A stretch of 10,538 nucleotides of DNA, from NCBI GenBank assembly GCA_045643185.1, contig JAZUKH010000208.1, positions 1 to 10,538 on the forward strand. The letters are read 5' to 3'. The position numbers were made by a program, and so were the translations under genes. The notes beneath the pieces were generated by a model, which was given only the letters and a program-made list of their open reading frames with translations, made no database searches and was not told where the DNA came from. Shown here one piece after another: positions 1-5,766 of the stretch; positions within the stretch are counted from its first letter, which is position 1; every line of letters starts with the position of its first letter. The DNA is from RGIG464 sp045643185 (lineage in GTDB: Bacteria > Myxococcota_A > Bradymonadia > UBA4248).

Positions 1-3
1 GAC

Positions 4-74
4 GCGCCTATGCCGGACGGCATACGGCGCGCTGGCGCGGGCTATGGCGATGTACAGCCGCCATACGCCCGCGC
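4..74. repeat. Pair of REP-like bulged hairpins (copy A)
   Basis: Two adjacent hairpins. The first pairs GCGCC-TATGCC (4-14) with GGCATA-C-GGCGC (19-30) over a GGAC loop. The second pairs GCGCGGGC-TATGGCG (35-49) with CGCCATA-C-GCCCGCGC (59-74). In both, the right arm carries one unpaired C directly after ATA. The same two-hairpin unit recurs at 2022-2090, and its first half at 2861-2887. The element starts at the window edge and may extend left. The repetition and pairing are seen directly; the role (REP-like element, protein site or RNA structure) is unknown. Confidence 0.8.
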
Positions 75-271
75 GACAATATAAACATCCATATTTTCCA
101 CGGCATTTTATCGTCGCCTTTCGGCACATTGTCTGTCGTGAAACAAGCGCAACTCACCATGATTGTAGATTGTTACAGCTCAGCCATGGGTAATTCACAA
201 TTTTATAAAAACTGGACAGACATTGGCAAAAGACTGATTATTACGCAATTTTAAGGCAGAAAATGATAAAA
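75..271. other. Spacer without a convincing gene
   Basis: AT-rich sequence after the repeat. One forward frame stays open from the window edge to a TAA at 252-254, but it runs straight through the repeat hairpins and its internal ATG (159) has no ribosome binding site. It could be the decayed end of a gene. No promoter, tRNA or terminator was recognised. Confidence 0.4.
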
Positions 272-389
272 GCCGGGGGGCCCCGGCGAGGAATAATGGT
301 TAGGCACCCCAAAAAGGCTTATACCGACTAAAAATATTGCGGATTCTTAAGGGCTCAGCCCTTAAGCGGGGTCCAGGGCAGAGCCCCGC
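272..389. repeat. GC-rich hairpin cluster
   Basis: Three inverted repeats in 120 bases. GCCGGGGGGCCCCGGC lies at 272-287. A perfect 10+1+10 palindrome with arms CTTAAGGGCT and AGCCCTTAAG lies at 346-366. The arms GCGGGG (366-371) and CCCCGC (384-389) enclose a TCCAGGGCAGAG loop. The last part (GGGGTCC...GAGCCCC) resembles short GC-rich intergenic elements that I recall from many gut and anaerobic bacteria. None has a T-tract, so terminator activity is uncertain. It may be an interspersed repeat or a structured RNA. Confidence 0.55.
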
Positions 390-429
390 CTGAGTTGCCA
401 CAATTAATCTTGAATCATTCGTTAAAAAC

Positions 430-458
430 TTGAATTATAAAGTAAATATATTTACATT
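430..458 (+). promoter_or_regulatory. Candidate promoter with palindromic spacer
   Basis: TTGAAT (430-435) and TACATT (453-458) are 17 bases apart, each matching four of six sigma-70 consensus positions. A perfect 14-base palindrome GTAAATATATTTAC (442-455) fills the spacer and overlaps the -10, where an operator would lie. It would serve the lipoprotein gene starting at 530. AT-rich DNA gives such matches by chance, so confidence is low. Confidence 0.3.
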
Positions 459-529
459 GGCTTTGGTTTTTTACTGATGAATTATTTTTGCCCACACTTG
501 ATATTTCTTTTCTCACATAGGATTGTGCC

Positions 530-1801
530 ATGTCGCTTAAAAAACACCTTTCCCTTTGTCTCATTCCTTTCTTCTGTCTCTCCCTTGCCGGCACCTGGAC
601 AGCCTGCGATGATGATGACAATAACAACAACCAGAATCAGGACAACCAGAATCAGGGCAACACAAATCAGTGGCCGGATTCACTTAAATTATTGACATCC
701 TATCCTGACTTTTATGCGTTTATTCCCGAAGGCGTGTTCGCTTATAAATCTCCAAATGGAGAAACAGGTCGTTTGATTGCGAAATCTGCCGATGGAGCTT
801 TAACGATTGCTGAAATCGACACGGACAAAGATCATCCGGAAAAAAATAAACGTGCTCTTTCCTGGCAAATCTGGAAAGGTCACGAATACTGGTCGCTTCA
901 CCACATGCTTGAAGAGGATGAAAATAATATAGATCATGATGTATTCTTCCATGATCACATGGATTATCCCATGAGTGAAGTGACCACTAATCCTTTGACA
1001 CTGGATGTGCAGGTAGCTTGGGAATGGGATAATACCTCTGTATACTTGAAGCAAATAAGTCCTCTGCTAGGTTATAACGATCTGCTCAATTTCCCCAGCA
1101 ATAAAGCGACGAACGTTGGGGATGAGGATGTTATGGGCGTAAAAACACATAAATATGTTTATGATGCTTATATCGGTGAAAAACATTGGCATACCTCGAC
1201 GTGGTGGGTCCTCGATAACGGTATGCCAGTCAAATATGAAATCAATTATGTAGATAGCGGTCTGGGCAATGAGAGCATGGAACCAGTTATTTTGCAGCTC
1301 GGTTCGGCCAGCTACGAAGAAGTGATGCAAAAATATCTTGTCTTCTTAAATCAACTCGGCTCAGAAACACCGGCAATTGCAGACATGGTTCGACAAACGG
1401 AATGTGATGGCAGTGGTGAATGGATCGCACCGGATAATTTTGAAAAATGGGAACATGGCAACATCGATTTTTCCACAATTTTCCGTGCGATGAACTGGAA
1501 AGGGTATCCTGTATATAAAATGTATATCAAAATGAAGCCTGGCACCGATTTAAAATCTGAGGCTGAAGCTTATGGTCAGGCTGTTATTGAGCATTATCAA
1601 CTTGATAAAAAAGACGAGTGCATACAGTATGGTGAGTATGATTTAGGCTGCAAGTATGAATTTAGTTATTCGAAAGATGATTGTCCCAAGGATTATTCAT
1701 TTTATCGGATTGAAACAACGGGAACTGGGATTTCAGGTAATGAAACCCCAAGTACACCGTCAGTCATATTCGCAGAACATCACAAGTGTCAGGAAATATA
1801 A
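530..1801 (+). CDS. Large lipoprotein with acidic/Asn-Gln tether, function unknown
   Basis: This encodes a 423-residue protein with a lipoprotein signal peptide: KK at 4-5, a hydrophobic stretch at about 7-22 and a lipobox-like WTAC ending at Cys26. The Trp at -3 is unusual. Four Asp follow the cysteine directly, then an Asn/Gln-rich low-complexity tether to about residue 47. The rest is a globular domain I do not recognise, rich in aromatic residues, with five further cysteines, four of them in the last quarter. The start has TAGGA (518-522) seven bases upstream. Asp at +2 keeps lipoproteins in the inner membrane of E. coli, while an acidic run after the cysteine resembles the surface-export signal of Bacteroidota; neither rule can be assumed here. 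The gene stands alone between spacers, with repeat hairpins about 75 bases after its stop. It is probably a real cell-envelope protein; no enzymatic motif is visible. Confidence 0.85.
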   Translation: MSLKKHLSLCLIPFFCLSLAGTWTACDDDDNNNNQNQDNQNQGNTNQWPDSLKLLTSYPDFYAFIPEGVFAYKSPNGETGRLIAKSADGALTIAEIDTDKDHPEKNKRALSWQIWKGHEYWSLHHMLEEDENNIDHDVFFHDHMDYPMSEVTTNPLTLDVQVAWEWDNTSVYLKQISPLLGYNDLLNFPSNKATNVGDEDVMGVKTHKYVYDAYIGEKHWHTSTWWVLDNGMPVKYEINYVDSGLGNESMEPVILQLGSASYEEVMQKYLVFLNQLGSETPAIADMVRQTECDGSGEWIAPDNFEKWEHGNIDFSTIFRAMNWKGYPVYKMYIKMKPGTDLKSEAEAYGQAVIEHYQLDKKDECIQYGEYDLGCKYEFSYSKDDCPKDYSFYRIETTGTGISGNETPSTPSVIFAEHHKCQEI

Positions 1802-1870
1802 TATCGTTTTTGATGTAGTTGGCCTGTAACGTCATGGTACAGTCATATCGCTGAATAATTTGGTCGCTCG

Positions 1871-1980
1871 CCTTGAGACGCAAATTTTTGCGTCTCTACG
1901 GCTCGCCTGAACGCCGCTATCCAAATAGCGACGTGCCACGGCACGTCTCTACCGGGATACGCGGCGTTTCTCGTTTTTGG
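1871..1980 (+). repeat. ~110-bp composite repeat module, copy 1
   Basis: The module has three nested parts. The first is a hairpin GAGACGCAAA/TTTGCGTCTC (1875-1896). The second is an outer stem ACGCCGC-TATCC (1911-1922) paired with GGATA-C-GCGGCGT (1955-1967). Inside that outer stem lies an inner inverted repeat GACGTGCC-AC-GGCACGTC (1930-1947). The module ends with GCGTTTCTCGTTTTT. The same order and spacing recur at 2749-2858 with only scattered changes. It lies 70 bases after a lipoprotein stop codon, as the second copy lies just after another lipoprotein. No protein is encoded. Confidence 0.8.
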
Positions 1981-2020
1981 GCCCGGCTATTGCGCATTCG
2001 CGCAATATGCCGGGCTTTTT
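1981..2020 (+). terminator. Terminator-like hairpin with T-tract
   Basis: GCCCGGC-TATTGCGC (1981-1995) pairs with GCGCAATA-T-GCCGGGC (2000-2015) over an ATTC loop, leaving one bulged T, and TTTTT (2016-2020) follows immediately. A 15-bp GC-rich stem followed by a T-run fits a Rho-independent terminator for the upstream lipoprotein gene. It also belongs to the bulged-hairpin repeat family (TAT on the left arm, ATA plus an unpaired pyrimidine on the right), so a repeat may have been co-opted as terminator. Confidence 0.55.
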
Positions 2021-2021
2021 C

Positions 2022-2090
2022 GCGCCTATGCCTGACGGCATACGGCGCTGGCGCGGGCTATGGCGTTTGCCGGCCGCCATACGCCCGCGC
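2022..2090. repeat. Pair of REP-like bulged hairpins (copy B)
   Basis: This is a second copy of the two-hairpin unit at 4-74. GCGCC-TATGCC (2022-2032) pairs with GGCATA-C-GGCGC (2037-2048), and GCGCGGGC-TATGGCG (2051-2065) pairs with CGCCATA-C-GCCCGCGC (2075-2090). Arms are conserved and loops differ from copy A, as expected if the folded form matters. It follows the terminator-like hairpin directly, so this spacer is a continuous array of hairpins. Confidence 0.8.
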
Positions 2091-2144
2091 ATCAACTGTC
2101 TCTTGTGTCTCATTTACAATTTTTCTACCCCCAAATTTTACGTC

Positions 2145-2173
2145 TTGACAGAGTATTTTTTTTATGAAATATT
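2145..2173 (+). promoter_or_regulatory. Candidate sigma-70 promoter
   Basis: A perfect -35 TTGACA (2145-2150) is followed after 17 bases by AATATT (2168-2173), a four-of-six match to the -10. It lies between the hairpin array and the lipoprotein gene starting at 2231, giving a leader of about 50 bases. The -35 is convincing; the -10 could be shifted by a base or two. Confidence 0.45.
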
Positions 2174-2230
2174 GTCTCAATTTTGGGGCAATATTCAAAA
2201 ATGCTCCAGTGCAAATACGAGGTGTTAACT

Positions 2231-2740
2231 ATGAATTTTGTTCAGTTTTCTATGGTTGTTATCGCATGTATGATGCTACTCTCTGGATGTTCGAAAAATA
2301 ACGAACCTGCAACAGTAAACCAGAGTGTCGTGAATCAGAATACAGACATTGCTATTGCTCAAACAGACGGCGATAATAGTAATGATCAAACAGACGGCGA
2401 TAATAGTCAGGAAATGCCGGAATGGGGGCCTAGAGAGATGCTGGGCATCAATCACGAGTTTTGTCAGGTCGTTCATTGCGGCGCCGGAGCCGTCGAATGC
2501 GATACCGAAAACATCTTAGCCGCAGGTTACGTCCATTTAGACACTGTTTACAAACTCAATGTGATTCAGCGCAACGGTGAAGACTGCGTGATGGTTCTCA
2601 ATGAAGAATACTGTTTCCTGAAAAAAAGCGAATTCGACGACTTCCTTAAAAATGGCGACTATTCAGAATTTTCATTCGGCGATGTCACTTGCGAGGGAAA
2701 GAATTGTATCGTTGAAGATACTTCTATGTGCTCAAATTAA
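2231..2740 (+). CDS. Cysteine-rich lipoprotein, function unknown
   Basis: This encodes a 169-residue lipoprotein. I chose the ATG at 2231 over the in-frame ATG at 2183 because GAGGTG (2219-2224) lies six bases upstream and the protein then begins with a proper signal peptide ending in a perfect lipobox LSGC (Cys20). Residues 21 to about 75 form a hydrophilic tether with two tandem units QTDGDNS, encoded by a 27-base direct repeat. The remaining ~95 residues hold eight cysteines, several in closely spaced pairs, an even number consistent with disulfides in the periplasm or on the surface. No catalytic motif is visible and I do not recognise the family. A good promoter lies upstream. A copy of the 110-bp repeat module begins within ten bases of the stop codon and may end the transcript. 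Confidence 0.85.
   Translation: MNFVQFSMVVIACMMLLSGCSKNNEPATVNQSVVNQNTDIAIAQTDGDNSNDQTDGDNSQEMPEWGPREMLGINHEFCQVVHCGAGAVECDTENILAAGYVHLDTVYKLNVIQRNGEDCVMVLNEEYCFLKKSEFDDFLKNGDYSEFSFGDVTCEGKNCIVEDTSMCSN
2360..2413 (+). repeat. 27-base in-frame tandem repeat
   Basis: Two 27-base units (2360-2386 and 2387-2413) share their first 21 bases exactly and encode QTDGDNS twice in the lipoprotein tether. Because the unit is a multiple of three, copy-number change would alter tether length without breaking the frame. Confidence 0.85.
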
Positions 2741-2748
2741 TGACCGCG

Positions 2749-2858
2749 CCTTGAGCCGCAAAAATTTTGCGGCTCTACGGTTCGCTAACGCCGCTATCCA
2801 AATAGAGACGTGCCACGGCACGTCTCTACCAGGATACGCGGCGTTTCTCGTTTTTGAG
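2749..2858 (+). repeat. ~110-bp composite repeat module, copy 2
   Basis: This has the same order as 1871-1980. The first hairpin is GAGCCGCAAAA/TTTTGCGGCTC (2753-2775). The outer stem ACGCCGC-TATCC (2788-2799) pairs with GGATA-C-GCGGCGT (2832-2844) and encloses GAGACGTGCC-AC-GGCACGTCTC (2805-2826). Compared with copy 1, the first hairpin has an A:T pair replaced by C:G on both arms, which preserves pairing. The inner repeat is perfect here, while copy 1 has GCGACG on its left flank. Confidence 0.8.
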
Positions 2859-2860
2859 AC

Positions 2861-2955
2861 GCGCCTATGCCGGACGGCATACGGCGCGCTGACGGCGCTT
2901 CTCCCTCGGATGAGACGTGTCACGACACGTCTCTATCCTCGGTCAATACGCGCCG
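2861..2955. repeat. Bulged hairpin plus GAGACGTGTC inverted repeat
   Basis: GCGCC-TATGCC (2861-2871) pairs with GGCATA-C-GGCGC (2876-2887), identical in its arms to the hairpins at 4-30 and 2022-2048. After 24 bases comes GAGACGTGTC-AC-GACACGTCTC (2912-2933), in which a C:G pair of the 1930 and 2805 copies is T:A. A tail CGGTCAATACGC follows at about 2940 and recurs near 6126. The block separates the convergent lipoprotein gene and nuclease pseudogene and may end transcription from both sides. Confidence 0.75.
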
Positions 2956-2958
2956 CCT

Positions 2959-3916
2959 TTACATCTCTTCAATCACGACTTCACACGTCTTTTTGCAAAA
3001 GCCTACGCCGACGGCATAAACCGTTTTGTAGCCTTCTTTGTGAATCGCTTCGGCGTATTTGTTGTCGCGAACCTGTTTGAGCGCAACTGCGGGAAGCGTT
3101 TCAATGTCATCCATATCATTGCACCATTTGAATTCAAAGACGACGGCTCGTCTTACATTATCATCACGCAAAACGATATCGGTGCGGCCATTGCCGTCTT
3201 CGCGGTTCGATTTGATTTCGTATTGATATAAATTCGATAAAATACCGAGCATCATGCCATGGTAGAACATTTCCTGCGTATCGTAATAACTTACCATGAC
3301 GGCTAATATATTATTAATGAATTGTTTTATAAAGTCGGCATTTTTATCCCAAATCGATTGATAGAGTGCCCCTAAATCCTGTTTTTTAATGGCATAATTA
3401 AATGCCAGTCTTAAATATTGTGGAAATATCGCGTGAATTTCTTTGTTAACAAGTTTGATTTCATGAATCCAGTCATCTCCGACCTGGCGACGCGAAAGAC
3501 TTTTGACGTATCCCGTAAAATAGAGCAACGTCCAGATATTATCATCATACGAGTTCATATCCCGATACGTCATCGATTCATGGATCGGTTTATAAATCGA
3601 CTCGCCTTTTAACAATTTCTCGATATCATCGCGGCACTCAGGATGTTCGACGACCATATCGCGAATCACGTCGTTGCTGCTCGAATTGGTCCAATAGCAA
3701 CGAATCGCGCGAGAGTCATTGAGCGAGGAACGTGTGGAGCGTCGTAAGCGAAAGCGTTTTGCCGAAGCGGCGCGGACGCGTGTAGAGCAGAACACGGCTG
3801 GGATTCGTCAAAACATGTGCAATAAACATCGTTTTGTCGACGTAGTACGCATGGTTGTCTTTAAATTCGGTATAAAAATCTACCAATCCACCCGGTCTTA
3901 GTTTCTTCTCAGTCAT
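2959..3916 (-). pseudogene. Remnant of AAA-ATPase-like/PD-(D/E)XK nuclease protein
   Basis: The gene starts at 3916 after a strong AGGAGGG site (3923-3929, minus strand) and opens like the intact relative at 6246: a 'VDFYTEF...YYVDKT' region, then RPRRFGKT at residues 47-54. It stops at residue 66 (TGA at 3716-3718). In another frame, from about 3710 down to 2959, the typical C-terminal half continues: a 'CYWTNSSSND' region, then 'GRTDIV...VVFEFKW', the D...E-x-K signature of the PD-(D/E)XK nuclease fold. Aligned by eye with the intact protein, about 225 residues holding Walker B and the sensor region are missing at the join, together with a frame change. An internal deletion has therefore broken the gene. 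The N-terminal fragment and the nuclease half both remain open, so decay is recent or one part is still expressed; the 278-residue frame starting at 3795 has no known N-terminal domain. Confidence 0.8.
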
Positions 3917-4053
3917 CGTCGTCCCTCCTCTCGCAGCCGCTGTGATGCATACACAAAAATGCGACTTACGTACTGCATCTTAGCACACGTAGGCGTATTT
4001 TAACGAAACATTGTTTATACGTGTATGTGAAACGACTGAAAACTGTGAATACT

Positions 4054-4110
4054 GCGGCTTTTCTCGGTTTTGGGCCCGGCTATGGCCTGCGAGACGTGTC
4101 ACGACACGTC
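4054..4110. repeat. Partial repeat module with GACGTGTC inverted repeat
   Basis: The stretch GCGGCTTTTCTCGGTTTTGG followed by GCCCGGCTATGG (4054-4085) matches the end of the 110-bp module and the start of the terminator-like hairpin at 1981, but the right arm of that hairpin is missing. GACGTGTC-AC-GACACGTC (4093-4110) follows. This looks like a truncated and rearranged copy of the repeat array, lying between the pseudogene start and the duplicated lipoprotein. Confidence 0.65.
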
Positions 4111-4171
4111 GCCCCGGCGATGATGATCGCGACTGTGGACAAATTTGCGCAACTTGACCTCAATTTATATT

Positions 4172-4210
4172 TTGACAACTTTGATACATCTGTGTACAGT
4201 ACGTTATATA
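4172..4210 (+). promoter_or_regulatory. Candidate promoter region for the duplicated lipoprotein
   Basis: A perfect TTGACA (4172-4177) is followed after 17 bases by TACAGT (4195-4200). Alternatively TTGATA (4181-4186) pairs with TATATA (4205-4210) at 18 bases. The two overlapping options lie about 80-115 bases before the gene at 4288, in AT-rich DNA. At least one is likely used, but the sequence alone does not say which. Confidence 0.4.
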
Positions 4211-4287
4211 GATTATATTTCAAGTTGGAGTATAATCATCTTGATCAATTCGCTAAATCGCGTCAAAATTTAGAAAGGAGACAGACA

Positions 4288-5277
4288 ATGAAAAAAATTA
4301 TTGTATTGTTTTTAGCCATGGCTATGTCATTTTGTGGCTTCACGGCTTGTAACGATAATAGCTCCGATGATAATAAATCATCGAGCGAAAGCGGCGACGT
4401 CAAAACCGACAACGTTATTGCTCTCGGCGTTTCCGGTCTTTCCATCAAAACCTCAAAGAAGTATGAAAAAGGCGAAATCACAACAGAAGACACCGATGAA
4501 AACCAGGTTGCATATTATAAAAGCAAAGATTCGGATGTTGACTTCGACGTTTATGAATGGGCCAAGGCCAGCGGTGAAACGCTTGATAGCGTAGCCAAGA
4601 AAGAAGCAGCTGACTACAAAGATGCCGAAGTTAAGACCAAAACCATCAACAGTCTTAATATCGCTTACTACTATGCCGTCGAAAAAGCCAGCGATGACAA
4701 CAAAGAACACAACACCGTGACCTACATCATTGATAACGGTGACTACTTTGTTGAACTCGTCTTCTGGCTTGATGGTGACAACGCCCAAGCTTACGTCGAT
4801 GGTATTATGGCCACGATCGCCAAAGACAAATCTTCGAGCGGTGACGTCAATGTTGACAGCGGCATTGCACTTGGTGCCTCCGGACTTAGCGTCAGCCCCG
4901 CCAAAAAATATGTCAAAGGCGAGATCACTTCTGAAGACACCGATGAAAATCAGGTCGCTTATTACAAGAGCTCTGAATCGGATGTCGACTTCGACGTTTA
5001 TGAATGGGCAAAAGCCAGTGGCGAAACGCTTGACGCCGCTGCCAAAAAAGAAGCTGCCGACTACGACAATGCTGAAGTCAAGACCAAAACGATCAATGGC
5101 TTCAACATCGCTTACTACTATGCCGTCGAAAAAGCCAGCGATGACAACAAAGAACACAACACCGTGACCTACATCATTGATAACGGTGACTACTTTGTTG
5201 AACTCGTCTTCTGGCTTGATGGTGACAACGCCCAGGCCGAAGTTGATGCCATTATGAACACGCTTAAAAAGAAATAA
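4288..5277 (+). CDS. Two-domain lipoprotein with tandem duplicated domain
   Basis: This encodes a 329-residue lipoprotein. The ATG at 4288 is chosen because AGGAG (4276-4280) lies seven bases upstream and a typical signal peptide follows (MKK, hydrophobic core, lipobox FTAC at Cys21). The frame is open further upstream, but through repeat DNA. After a Ser/Asp/Asn tether to about residue 41 come two copies of one domain, residues 44-180 and 193-329, exactly 149 residues apart and joined by a short Lys/Ser/Asp linker. Each begins 'IALG.SGLS', contains 'DVDFDVYEWAKASGETLD' and ends in an amphipathic helix. The alternating beta pattern with a final helix loosely resembles PsbP/DcrB-like lipoprotein domains; that is a weak inference. 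No catalytic residues are evident. The domain has no cysteine, unlike the other lipoproteins here. A strong terminator follows 29 bases after the stop, so this is a single-gene transcript. Confidence 0.9.
   Translation: MKKIIVLFLAMAMSFCGFTACNDNSSDDNKSSSESGDVKTDNVIALGVSGLSIKTSKKYEKGEITTEDTDENQVAYYKSKDSDVDFDVYEWAKASGETLDSVAKKEAADYKDAEVKTKTINSLNIAYYYAVEKASDDNKEHNTVTYIIDNGDYFVELVFWLDGDNAQAYVDGIMATIAKDKSSSGDVNVDSGIALGASGLSVSPAKKYVKGEITSEDTDENQVAYYKSSESDVDFDVYEWAKASGETLDAAAKKEAADYDNAEVKTKTINGFNIAYYYAVEKASDDNKEHNTVTYIIDNGDYFVELVFWLDGDNAQAEVDAIMNTLKKK
4660..5234 (+). repeat. Identical 128-base segments inside the duplicated lipoprotein gene
   Basis: Bases 4660-4787 and 5107-5234 are identical over 128 positions (offset 447). 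The upstream parts of the same two domains differ at many synonymous and some non-synonymous sites. This marks the 3' half of each domain as recently copied from one to the other. Confidence 0.9.
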
Positions 5278-5306
5278 TTAATATTTCTTAATAAACTAGC
5301 AAACAG

Positions 5307-5350
5307 ACGACCGGAGCTGTCAATATCGACAGTTCCGGTCGTTTTGTTTT
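5307..5350 (+). terminator. Strong Rho-independent terminator
   Basis: A 15-bp stem (5307-5321 with 5328-5342, one G-U pair, loop AATATC) is followed by TTTTGTTTT. It lies 29 bases after the stop codon of the duplicated lipoprotein gene and fits a classical intrinsic terminator. Confidence 0.92.
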
Positions 5351-5568
5351 ATGGTTACGATTCAGCTGAGGCTTTTCATTGTCTGATCATAAAGACGCGC
5401 AGACCACACGTCTCTTCATGGAAATTCGACCTCTGGCGCTCGGCTATTTCCCAAAACAGAGACGTGTCGCGACACGTCTCTGTTTTGGGAAATACGCGCC
5501 GCGATGCTTCACGCACACTCCAATCGCCTTTTTATCCTTCGAGAGGATCTCTCTATAAACTTCGGCAT
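5351..5568. repeat. Spacer with perfect 50-bp palindrome
   Basis: No gene is supported here. Bases 5445-5494 form a perfect palindrome: the 25-base left arm from TATTTCCCAAAACAG on is the exact reverse complement of the right arm. At its centre is the repeat core GAGACGTGTC-GC-GACACGTCTC (5459-5480). Beyond it, the unpaired C after ATA (5495) and GGCGC/GCGCC (5435-5439, 5496-5500) repeat the outer-stem pattern of the other modules, with extra bases on the left. A degenerate half-copy (AGACCACACGTCTCTTC) lies near 5401. Confidence 0.85.
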
Positions 5569-5623
5569 GCGTTGAGACAAGATCTCAACGCAACGTTGAC
5601 AACTGAATAATAGATTGTAGAAA
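5569..5623 (+). promoter_or_regulatory. Inverted repeat and promoter upstream of small ORF
   Basis: A perfect inverted repeat GCGTTGAGA (5569-5577) / TCTCAACGC (5583-5591) with a five-base spacer ends four bases before a consensus -35 TTGACA (5596-5601). After 16 bases TAGAAA (5618-5623) matches four of six -10 positions. The small ORF at 5658 starts 34 bases further on. The inverted repeat is well placed for a regulator binding next to the -35, but could instead be a transcript-end hairpin or a relic of the repeats. Confidence 0.5.
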
Positions 5624-5657
5624 TTTTTTTGAACACATTCATAATAAGGAGATTCAC

Positions 5658-5747
5658 ATGCTGGAACAATTTTCTGAATCTATTAAAACAGTAGCAAATT
5701 ACACCTTTACAAAAAAAGGGTTCACTCTGTCACAAATCAACTTTTAA
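5658..5747 (+). CDS. Possible 29-residue peptide
   Basis: ATG at 5658 is preceded by AAGGAG (5646-5651) at six bases, one of the best ribosome binding sites in the window, and by a promoter with consensus -35. The peptide begins MLEQFSESIK and ends LSQINF. It is mostly hydrophilic, with a possible amphipathic first half, KK near the middle, and no signal peptide or transmembrane segment. I do not recognise it. It may be a genuine small protein, a leader peptide, or the preserved N-terminus of a longer gene whose remainder was lost, since the DNA after the stop shows no continuation. No terminator follows; the next gene runs on the opposite strand. Confidence 0.45.
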   Translation: MLEQFSESIKTVANYTFTKKGFTLSQINF

Positions 5748-5766
5748 TCGTTGTCTTACTTTGTTC

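Noticed and set aside
3..254. Forward frame open from the window edge to 254
   Set aside because: It crosses two perfect hairpin repeats, its only internal ATG lacks a ribosome binding site, and the peptide has no recognisable feature. A decayed gene end cannot be excluded.
1875..2015. tRNA or riboswitch in the hairpin spacer
   Set aside because: The stems show no cloverleaf, anticodon arm or CCA end and match no riboswitch core that I know. They recur as repeats elsewhere in the window.
1873..2228. Arg/Pro-rich forward open frames across the hairpin spacer
   Set aside because: They translate the repeat DNA itself, and the same nonsense peptides recur at 2652-3080 and 5344-5610 wherever the repeats occur.
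2183..2230. Upstream ATG of the cysteine-rich lipoprotein
   Set aside because: The ATG at 2231 has GAGGTG at ideal spacing and starts a proper signal peptide; the longer form would bury it.
4021..4287. 89-residue N-terminal extension of the duplicated lipoprotein
   Set aside because: It reads through repeat and promoter DNA, and AGGAG before 4288 with the following lipobox fixes the start.
4453..5157. 234-residue open frame on the minus strand inside the duplicated lipoprotein gene
   Set aside because: It is the mirror of the sense gene's codon usage (low-complexity Val/Phe/Gly/Asp protein, itself duplicated because the sense gene is). It has no ribosome binding site or recognisable domain.
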